64,000 nucleotides of DNA from Schizophyllum amplum (Eukaryota; Basidiomycota; Agaricomycetes; Agaricales; Schizophyllaceae): assembly GCA_007026445.1 (NCBI GenBank), contig VDMD01000048.1, positions 1 through 64,000 on the forward strand, read 5' to 3'. How positions within the stretch are numbered: position 1 is the stretch's first letter; each line of letters opens with the position of its first letter. The position numbers and the translations under genes were made by a program. Of this stretch, positions 55,080 to 64,000 are shown piece by piece. The notes under the pieces are model-generated. The model saw only the letters and a program-made list of their open reading frames with translations. It made no database searches and was not told the origin of the DNA.

Positions 55080-56686
55080 ATGTCTGGTGGACCTCTGCCG
55101 TTCCAGCGCTTTACCGCTAGGCGCTGTACCGCGCCTTTCTTCTCAGTGCCGGTATCCTACCACAGCCCGACCGAGGAGCATGAACATGCGCCTCTTGGAG
55201 GTGGCAGTGGTCATCCTCCGCACCCTCTTCCATCTGGCGAATATTCGCCCACCCCTCCCCAAGCCGCATTCCCTTACTCTTATCGTGAAGGACCGCCTGC
55301 CAACGATCCTGTCTACGGCCAGCAGTACACTTATGTTCCTCAGCCGAGTCAGACTGTACGTGGTCTTTTTCTCTGCCACGGCTGCCCTATGGCTCATTAT
55401 TCTGTCAGCCGTCCTATGGGCAGGCGATGCCTTTCCAACAGCAATTTTACGCTTCTACCGCCCCAGAGCAAGCTCCAGTCTATCCGTTCTACGATCAGCC
55501 ACAGGGACAGATGCACCTCGAGCGTGAGTCCTATTGTGCCACACTTTCAGAACGTGCATTCACCGACGTGCACGCTATCGTAGAGCCGTACGGAACCCCA
55601 CCGTACGCGGTGCCAATCCCGCCAGCGGAGCTGACAACGTCGTCTGCGGAACCGCCATCGCTTCAATACCCACTCCCTATCGTCGACCAGCATCTTCAAC
55701 CGCCTGCCACCCCAAGCGACTCGTCCAGCTCCCCCGAGGCCTACGAGGAGCCACAGCAGGACGCAGCCTTCACCGCCCGTGACATCGAGAACGAGGCGTA
55801 CATTCGCACCAAGCTCAGGGTTGCCGATGGTATTCCTGTAGGCCTGAACCTCGTTAGGTCCCTTGGCCGCGATCAGCGCCCCGAAGCCTCGATCCCTACC
55901 CTCATCATGCTCGCCATACAGGGTTGCAAGCGCAGCCCGAAGGAGCTCACGCTGCACGAGATCGCCCAAGAGTTTACCACGCACCTGGAATTTTACCGGT
56001 ATACGACGACGAGCTGGAGGGTGAGCCTTCGTCAGTTTGTACTCATACGCAGCGCTGACGGTTGATTTGTTAAGGCCTCTGTCCGGCACGCCCTGTCTTT
56101 GCACAAGATTTTTAGGCAGCGGTCGCGCAAGGATATCGAAGGCGGAGGCCGCGGTGGCTTCTGGCACCTAGACTTCAGCGAGGGCGAGGGCACAAAACGC
56201 CTGCGTAAGCGACTGTCGCGCGCGCAGCGAGCGCCGAAGGATGAGGACACCGAGCAGAGCACCGAGGACGACATGGGTTCATCCTTTGACGAAGACGACG
56301 GTGAGAAATCCGACAAGCACGCCCCGTACCCGTCTGCCCGTGCGGGACCCTCCTCCGCTGCTCGCCCAGGGCCCTCCTCTTCTGCCCGTGCGGGACCCTC
56401 GCCCGCGCGTACCCGCCGCCCCGCGCCCCAGCCGTCGCTTGACGCGATTTCTGAGCCTGCGATGACGGGCTACCGTGCTCCGGAAGCCGAAGCCGGCGAC
56501 GCGCGCTTTGTAGAGGCTGGCGATCCACGCTTTGCACCGGCCGGCAGCTCCACTTCCGCTCGAGGCGCCCACACTCAGGATCGAGGCGCCCACATTCAGG
56601 GTAGGGGCGCCCAGCCTCGTGGCAGAGGCCGCCGTACTGCGGGCGACGAGTCTGTGCAGGACACGAAGGGCAAGGGACGCGCCTGA
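55080..56686 (+). CDS. Divergent forkhead-domain protein
   Basis: This is a probable nuclear DNA-binding protein. The start MSGGPLPFQRF at 55080 opens a Pro/Tyr/Gln-rich N-terminus (YSYREGPPANDPVYGQQYTY). An intron (55348 to about 55418) joins PSQT to PSYGQAMPFQQQ. The winged-helix region is RPEASIPTLIMLAIQGCKRS, PKELTLHEIAQEF, TTSWR|ASVRHALSLHKIF (the bar marks an intron, about 56019-56075) and GGRGGFWHLDF. This matches the forkhead pattern of TLI..AI, LTL.EI, W..S.RH.LSL and GG.W.LD. Helix 3 keeps Arg-His but has Ala where canonical proteins have the base-contacting Asn. The tail is Ser/Pro/Arg-rich with repeated ARAGPSS and RGAH.Q.RG units, ending TKGKGRA at 56686. Target genes are unknown. 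Confidence 0.85.
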
Positions 56687-57732
56687 TTTTCCTGCCGCCT
56701 TTGTTTGCGTGCTGCACGACTTGCAGACCACTTCCGACTCGCTGATGATTTGTTTGTGGCGCAGACGCTTTCTGTCGAAATGTCTGGTGTTTTTCGGCTT
56801 GTGATCTCGGTGATTGTTGCATGATCTGTACGGTTTTGCCTTGTATGATGCTGCTTCTGTTCTTTTTTCTTCTCTTCTCTTGTATTCGATCCTTGGTACG
56901 CTCTATTCATCCAGTCGGATGCGAGCCGTCGCCGGCATGCCACTTGCCACTGCCGGTGTTGACGCGCCATTGACGGTGTTGGGTCATAGTTAACAGCTGC
57001 AGACGCTCCGTAGGGACCGTAGCCCATAGCTTCCGTTGTTGTTTCTCTCAGAATTTGTCCCGAACAGCTTTGCCTCGCCTTGATCCTGCTCTGCTACATA
57101 CTGCTTCTCATTACCTATTGCTTTCCATGGCCTTGCCGTACCGTGTACGTGATGCTATCATTTAAATGCATGCACTTTATCCAGCCGATCAGAGAGGTTG
57201 AGGTTTGACGCACAGTTCAGTCGTTGGTGCCACCTTCAAGTTCACCTGGTAAGTATGTTCGAGGTGCCACATTCACCGTCGAGAAATCATTGCGCAGATT
57301 GGAAGTGATATATTGCCGTTACTCTTGTCGGCACATCGAGCTCGATGCCTCAGCAGAGCAGCAGACGGTTAGCTCTGCCGCGACGCAGAGGGCCCCATCT
57401 GGTATCTGGCTGACCGTGGATCCAGCACGGGGCCGCGACGTCTAAGTCAACGAATGGTTTGCGGTTGGGATAAATGAACAGCGTTACGTGACGAGGCAAT
57501 TGGTGTGCATATATTACGGAGCACAGGCAGCGCGTGCACGGCCTGTTCATTGTGTATCGTAGCATGGGCAATAGGGAGTAAGGTACCGGATGGGCGTCCT
57601 GGTCCTTCCCGGTCGGTCCTGGTCTTGCCCCGGTCAGAATCGGACGGCGATCTGTTATAATGAACTATTGGGTCCGAGCGATCAGTGTTGCAGATGAACC
57701 GAGAGTCGAGATAGCGATAGCACTTAAGAGGG
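56687..57732. other. Forkhead 3' flank
   Basis: T-rich sequence typical of a fungal 3' UTR is seen up to about 56900. Nothing recognisable follows. Confidence 0.4.
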
Positions 57733-57993
57733 TCAAAGGCCGCCCTGAAGGACTGAGAATCGTAGAACTCGACGGGCATCTGTAGCCAGCGTTGGGCTGG
57801 CCTGTCGCCACGGGAAGATAGATGTGAACTTAGCCACTGAATGAGAGACATGGCCTTGCGCGATAGAGACAGGTCACGGGAGGATTTACTCACCTCGAGT
57901 TAGCTGTAAGCTGTAAGCAGAGACGTTGTGGCGCTGGAGATTGATAGCGTAGTCGACCAAGAGACCTAAGTGCATATTATAGTCCGTAGACAT
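57733..57993 (-). CDS. Possible small hypothetical gene, two exons
   Basis: An ATG at 57993 opens MSTDYNMHLGLLVDYAINLQ. A consensus donor gtgagt at 57893 and an attcag acceptor at 57837 remove a 57-nt intron, giving 67 codons to TGA at 57735-57733. The frame closes exactly, but no family is recognised, and competing frames run through the same DNA. This may be chance. Confidence 0.2.
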
Positions 57994-59196
57994 GGCTCCT
58001 TTATGTAAAGGAAGGAGCGTGGGTAGGCAACCAGCTACTGGAGTCCATGTAGCCCGTGGGGCGGTCCTTGATTTTTGGCTGCTCGGCGGACACGACAGAA
58101 AATCGAGGAACGTGAAGCGGCGATGAGAGCAAAATGAGAGTCCATTCATAGTTGGTGCCTACCAGGGGGAAGGTAGTAGCCGTATACCGGAATTTGTATC
58201 TGTGGTTGGCGGGCAATAGAAGGCATGTCAGTGGCAGGACGTGATGAGATCTTTGTCGACAATGTATACGATAGCAGTCGACCGTTGGACTCGGGCAGAC
58301 AAAGCGTGATTGAACTCGTAAGGGGTTCGGGACCCGAAAGGTGCAGGACTAGAGCCGCCGCTGGAATAAATCGCTGAAGCTGAGGACGATAGGTTTTCTC
58401 ATGCCGCGTAACTACGCTCCGTTCAGCGGTGGCGGCGGCGAAGGACGGAGCGATCGGATAAAGCAGAGAGAGAAGGACAGTGATACAACGATAGCTCGAG
58501 CGGCGGTCGCGCCCGAGTTGGTAGGGTCGAACGACATGTCAGGTCACTGTGATTGTCTGACGGTTGACGAATTGCGACGATGGCGCCATCTAGACCGGCA
58601 AACTCAAGGCGGCCTGTCCTCCGCCAATAGAGCAATGGGAGGACGCTGTCGTGGCGGATTGAGTGGCAACCGCGACGAACGCGCCGCAGTGACTCGTCGG
58701 GGCGGTGGGACGGCGGGAAGAGAGGGCGGGGGGCGGGGCGGAAGGGAGGCGCGCTTACACGTGGCGCAGGAACAATCAGTGACGCGCCCATTCCGATCAG
58801 CGCTAAAGCAGATAACGGGCCAGTGCGTGCCTGCGCCGCCTCGAACTCCGGCTGGCAGCCCTGTCCGGCTTGCTCCTGACGTCCATCTCCCCCTCCTCCT
58901 CGTCCCCTCTGCCTCGGAATACATCCTCTATCGCCTGCTCTCCACAACTCAAATTCTCCGAACTCTGCGTCCTATCTCGTTGAGCCACTGCCTGCTCCTG
59001 TCGCGCGTGGAACTTGAAACCACCACTACATCACAACGCTCCCCACCCTCCACATACACGGACAGCTGCCTAGCCCGCGTTCTGGCGCCCGATCACTGGA
59101 CAGCGAACGACTTGGATCCCCCCTTCCCCTCACTCAACCAAGATTGAGGGCGGCACCGCGGCAGGCGAGGGTTATGAGATGAGAGACGTCCTCCCC
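57994..59196. other. Upstream region of the right-hand OPT gene
   Basis: Long overlapping frames (58401-59147 plus, 58423-58947 minus) arise from GC-rich, stop-poor DNA and have no motif. The OPT first exon(s) must lie in the right part of this stretch but could not be placed. Confidence 0.4.
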
Positions 59197-62100
59197 CAGG
59201 AAGAGGATCCCCGAAGAAGCACACTATATCCTATCCAAGATGTCGATGTTGAGAAGTCCACCATCCGTGCGTCGCTGACGATGCTCGGAGGAATTTGTGC
59301 TAATGTCCTGGCTCAGAAACTACCCCTTCCCTCCTCAACGACCACCTATCTATCATCTCTAGTTCCGGGACAGAGATATACGACGAACCGTATGACCCAA
59401 ATTATGACACGAAGTCTGAAGCCTTGGGTTCGTTGCCCCGTCGCGCAGGGAAATCCCGCGAACAATAGACCACTGGCTCACCCGTATCACAGATGAGGAC
59501 TCACCCTACCCCGAAGTTCGCAGCGCCGTTGCTAACTTCGATGACCCATCAATGCCTGCGTCGACCATCCGCGCTTGGGTCCTCGGGGTCATATGGGCAA
59601 TGGTCATTCCCGGCATGAACCAATTCTTCTACCTCCGCTATCCCAGCGTTACCGTCACTGGGGTACGCCGCGTCCTACTTTGCTCTCTACGCTTACTGAC
59701 CGAATCTTCCTCTTCCATCTCTGATTTTTGCATCTCACGCTGCTCGCGCCCTCATCATTTTCACTATCTTGCCCTTATTGCCCTTCCCCTCGCCTCAAAA
59801 TAGCTCGTCGCGCAACTCCTCATCTTCCCCTTCGGCCGTTTCTGGGCATACGCCTGCCCGAATGTATCCATATTCTCCATGCCCTTGAATCCCGGACCGT
59901 TCACCATTAAGGAACACGTACGTGTCCGTCCGATTCGGATCTTGTCCACTCGCTAATTTACGTTCGCTCGGTTGCCAATACACCCATCCGCTGATACATC
60001 TCGCCTACCACTGCTCGCCTTTTTCGCATGGCTGCTGCTTGTCATCATCCGCTGCTTGTCATCTCACACCGCTGCTTGTCATCCCTCACCCTCGATGCAC
60101 CTCTCGTAAACCACCTCTGCTCTTTCGTCTTTCGCATATGTGCTTCTCTTCCGCACACCCTTTGTCATCACACAGGTCCTCGTCACCATCATGGCCACCG
60201 TCGGCGCAGAAACGGCTTACGCGACCGATATAGTGGCCGTCCAGCGCGTTTACTACAATCAAGTCTGGCCATTTGAATGTGAGTTCCTGTCAATTTTCCA
60301 GTACATACAGTCAAATTTCTGAGCGCATCTTGTCGAACTTTTTGCGCATCTTGTCGAACCTTTTGCGCATTTTGTCGAAACCTTACGCGCAATATACTCC
60401 CTATCGCATTCCCCTCCCTGGCGCACTGTCAACAAATGCTGACTGACGCCTTGCAGATCAATGGATGCTCGTCATGTCTACGCAGTTGATTGGGTTCAGC
60501 ATAGGCGGCGTCGCGCGCCGGTTCCTTGTCGCGCCACCTTCTATGAGTGAGTCGCGGAATTTGCATGCTCATACGTTTGCATCCGCAATATTTTGCCCTG
60601 GGCGTGGATTCCCCCCCTTCATCTCGTCGCTTTTCCTCCAGCTCGCCGCTTTCTATTCAGCTGGCTGCTTTTCCTCCATCTGTTCACTTGCCTGCCAGCT
60701 CGTCACTCACTTCCTTCACTGTTGCATTCGACTCACCTATCTTTCCCTAGTTTGGCCAAACACACTTGTCTCATGCGCGCTCTTTAATACGCTGCACTCG
60801 CAGAGCTATGCGGGCGTGGGGCAGTATGGGAGCGTGTCGAGAGAGCGGTTCTTCGCGTATGCGCTTGGGGGGACGTTCGTGTGGTGTGAGTATTCAACCC
60901 GGTTTGGCGTGATCATTCTTGGTGGCTATTTGTTGTGGTCATGCTCATCTACCTCGGCGCGGGCGCCTGTCCGCCACCGTTGCTGTGCCCGAAGCCATCG
61001 TGGGCTATCGCATAAGCCTTCCCACACGCTGACGCTAATGCTTACCCACAGATTTCTTCCCTGGATATCTATTTGAGGCACTTAGTGTCTTCACCTGGGT
61101 GAGTAACATCTTGTGACATGTACTGGGTTCAGTGCTTTTCTCTTTGCTCGCCGTTTCACCAAAGAACATGCCCGTTGTTCATCCCTATGTTGTTCTTGTC
61201 GTTCATCCGCTGATAATTTCGTCATAGGTCTGCTGGATTGCGCCGAATAACGTCGTAAGCGAGCTCGGCCCGGGTCGATAGGTTCGTTCCTGCTGACCAG
61301 TGAACCATTATGCAGAAGATCAACCAGCTCTTTGGGTGAGTGCTCCTAGCTTGTATTCCACCTTGGCCAGCTCGCTCATTGACGTCCGCCCGATATAGAT
61401 ACCACAGCGGGCTTGGTTTCTCCATCTTCACGTTCGACTGGAGTCAAATTGCGTATATCGGAAGCCCGTGAGTACCCTTTGTTATTGGATCATTACTGTA
61501 GCTCAACATCCACGTGCAGATTGGCCACACCATGTCAGTCGTGAGCTGAGTATTGTGTCGTGCGCAACGCTGACACGGACGGTGCGCAGGGTGGGCGCAG
61601 GCGAACGTTATCATTGGATTCTTGTTCTTTTTCTGTGCGTTATTCCCTTCCTCCTTTCTGGATCGACTCTGTAAACATAACGTTGCTCACCGAATCCATA
61701 GGGTTCCTAACACCAGTGCTATACTACACCAACGCCTTCTACGCGCAGTACATGCCCGTGTCTTCGCGAAGCGCGTACGACAACACGGGCGCGGAGTACA
61801 ACCTGACGCGCATCCTCACGGCGGACGCGACCATCGACATCGACGCGTACCGCGCGTACAGCCCGCTGTATCTGAGCATCACGTTCGTGATGTGCTATGG
61901 GCTGTCGTTTTTGGCGATTTCGGCGACGGTGACGTGCGTCTTTTTGCTGTTTTAAAGCCGGACTCTGTTGCCCTGGTGTTGGGTTTCTTTGTTTAGCGTC
62001 GCTTTTTACGAGACTAGAAGACATCGCTGACGCTTCCTTCGACAGACATGCTATCATTCATTTCTACAAGCCGATTATGATCAACCTCAAGCGCTCGCTG

Positions 62101-64000
62101 CGGGAGCAGCCCGATATTCATGCGCGGCTGATGTCCCGGTACCAGCAGGTGCCGGAGTGGCATTATGTCGCAATCTTTGGTGAGTTGTCCTTCCGTGTTT
62201 CCGCGTGCTTTCGCCCTTCTACCATGAAGTCTGTTGTGTGCTCGCTTGCGGGTGGTCGTCGCGCAAGACTCCTCTGAGCCTTATGGAACGAAGTTGTAAC
62301 TTCACCGACGATACCATAAGCTTGCTCACACGGATCTCTTTTAGTCGTCACTTTCGCCTTCGCGTGCGCTTGCATCGAAGTATGGCCGTCGGGCATGACG
62401 ATATGGGCGCTGCTGGTTGCGCTGGTCATATGTGAGTGGGCGAACCCTTCACGTTCTGCAACAATCCACTGAACATACGGGTTATAGCTTTGCTCTACCT
62501 CGTCCCGATCGGCATGATACAGGCGGTTACCAATCGTCAGGTTGGCTTGAAGTGAGTGGGGTGTTTAGCGTCACACTAACTGGATTTTTCGTCTTGCATC
62601 AACACTGACCTCGACTTGTTGCAGCGTGATCACAGAGCTCATCGTCGGCTTTATGCTCCCGGGCAAGCCGGTCGCTATGATGATGTTCAAGACTTACGGC
62701 TATATTACGATGGCGCAGGGTAAGTGTCTTGTTGGTCGTGGCGCATACTCTGCATCGTACTGACCAAGTCCTCCAGCCATGCAGTTTACCGCCGACTTCA
62801 AGCTCGGGCATTACATGAAGGTGCCGCCGCGGCCGATGTTTTGGTGCCAGATCGTCGCGACGATGATTGCGGGGACGGTGCAGCTCGCGGTGCAGGCCTG
62901 GTAAGTGGTGGTTGGCTTCGTTCGATGGGCGGCTTCGTTGGACTGTGCTGCCCTTGTTGGCTTTGGCTTGCGGCTTGCTCACACGATATGCAGGATGTTC
63001 ACAAATATTCCCGCCCTGTGTACGCCGAATCAGCGCGATAAGTGAGTGCTTGGTAGTATTCAGCAATGTCTGTGCTGAGCGCGCTGTTGCAGCTTTACGT
63101 GCCCGTCTACGCAGGTGTTTGGCACGGCTTCGATTATCGTAGGCTTCCCTTGCCAAGAGCCCGATCTGTGCTTGCTCACATCTGTATGCAGTGGGGCGTC
63201 ATCGGCCCGAAACTACAGTTTTCTGCTGGACAAGTGTACTATAGTGCGTATCCGAAGTATATTTCCCAGGGTCACGACGGCTGAACTCTACTCTCGCAGC
63301 GCTCACGTTCTTCTTTATCATCGGGGCGGCGTGCCCTGTCATCTTATGGCTCATCACCAAGAAATATCCTACGACCATCTTAAACTATCTGAAGTGCGCT
63401 TCCTTTTTGGTCATCCACCTCAACTTTCTTCGCCTTACACAAGTTTTCTCGCCTTTCCCAAGTTCGCTCGCTAACGTCGCCCACTATCCTAGTTTCCCTC
63501 TCGTATTCTCTGGCACGGCGGACATACCACCTGCGACGGCCGTCAACTACGTCGGTTGGGCGACGGTGGGATTCGCATTCCAGTATTTCAGTATGTGTAC
63601 TGTTTTGCTTGTTTGCTGCATCGCTGGAGCTGACATGCGCCGCAGTTCGCCGGCGCTGGTTTGGATTTTGGACGAAATATAATTGTATGTCGGCATTCAA
63701 ATTACAGGCAAGCTTTGCGAATGCTAACGAATGCATAGATGTATTATCGGCGGCTCTCGATGCTGGCACGGCATTGGGGATTATAGCCGTGTACTTCTGG
63801 TGTGTACTGCGATCGTCACGGACGTCCCCTTAAGCTGAATATCACCGTGCCGTAGCCTGCAATATCCCATGAACGGCACGATTGGTGCCCAAACTCTGCA
63901 GCGGTGGTGGGGCAACACGGTGTACAAGGACACACTGGACTGGCGCTCGACGCCGCTACGCCAGCTAGACGACGGGACGACCTTTGGGTGCGTGGGGACG
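59197..64000 (+). CDS. OPT-family oligopeptide transporter, nearly complete (3' end beyond window)
   Basis: This is a second proton-coupled oligopeptide transporter. Evidence starts after an acceptor at 59196: EEAHYILSKM, then EIYDEPYDPNYDTKSEALGS and the signature YPEVRSAVANFDDPSMPAST. Membrane segments and family blocks follow: VLGVIWAMVIPGMNQFFYLR, NPGPFTIKEHVLVTIMATVG, YNQVWPFEYQWMLVMSTQLI, VWYFFPGYLFEALSVFTWV, FDWSQIAYIGSPLATPWWAQ, VLYYTNAFYAQYMPVSS, MFWCQIVATMIAGTVQLAVQ, FIIGAACPVILWLITKKYP and TAVNYVGWATVGFAFQYF. The C-terminal ..QRWWGNTVYKDTLDW and TPLRQLDDGTTFG end at a donor, 63987 (gtgcgtgggg), so only the last few residues are missing. About 20 introns cut the gene. A base is lost near 59463 (REQIDHWL). 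First exon unresolved. The orthologue relation to the left-edge copy is not established. Confidence 0.92.
60310..60392 (+). repeat. Intronic tandem repeat in the OPT gene
   Basis: Four diverged copies of a TTGCGCATCTTGTCGAAC unit lie in the middle of the intron between WPFE and YQWML. An earlier intron has a shorter repeat (CGCTGCTTGTCATC, about 60040-60085). Confidence 0.75.

Noticed and set aside
58401..59147. 248-codon plus-strand frame before the right OPT gene
   Set aside because: No recognisable domain, competing minus-strand frames of similar length, and Arg/Gly-rich composition expected from stop-poor GC-rich DNA.

Overview
The window reads as nuclear DNA of a filamentous basidiomycete, most likely an Agaricomycete. 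Genes lie on both strands and are cut by many short GT-AG introns with CTAAC-type or CTGAC-type branch points. Proteins are fungal: two OPT oligopeptide transporters, a glyoxal-oxidase-type copper radical oxidase, a Zn2Cys6 regulator, an SPX-RING ligase and F-box proteins. I recognise about 18 protein genes. I saw no tRNA, rRNA, CRISPR array or intact transposon.

Layout. A minus-strand OPT transporter is cut by the left edge (1-749). After about 3.6 kb without a recognisable gene come a VAMP7-like R-SNARE (4350-5904, minus) and triosephosphate isomerase (7556-9282, minus), divergent from the mitochondrial release factor MRF1 (10116-15852, plus). Then, on plus: a GGA-type VHS/GAT adaptor, the INO80 subunit IES6, the ribosome-biogenesis protein PUF6, and an F-box protein (24245-25942). 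On minus: a small Zn2Cys6 factor and the small-subunit processome protein UTP7, followed by the membrane-anchored copper radical oxidase and a second F-box protein. A LanC-like gene (37848-39551, plus) precedes a minus-strand run: PTC7-type PP2C phosphatase, DNA2 helicase-nuclease, ULA1 (NEDD8 E1 subunit) and the SPX-RING ligase. A divergent forkhead protein (55080-56686, plus) and a second OPT transporter, cut by the right edge, close the window.

Most genes are unrelated housekeeping functions (glycolysis, mitochondrial translation, ribosome biogenesis, vesicle traffic, DNA replication, ubiquitin and NEDD8 pathways). There is no operon or obvious gene cluster.

The unusual part is the left 16 kb plus a patch at 40 kb. 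Introns and 3' flanks are filled with short tandem repeats (18-25 bp units). Two arrays start exactly at stop codons (TPI and PTC7). All eight MRF1 introns are inflated to 238-1048 nt, and most have a G-rich 5' half and a C-rich 3' half, so they could fold back on themselves. Many genes from 16 kb onward, and the left-edge OPT, carry isolated one-base frameshifts, which look more like consensus errors than decay. TPI, MRF1 and the SNARE splice cleanly with no frameshift.
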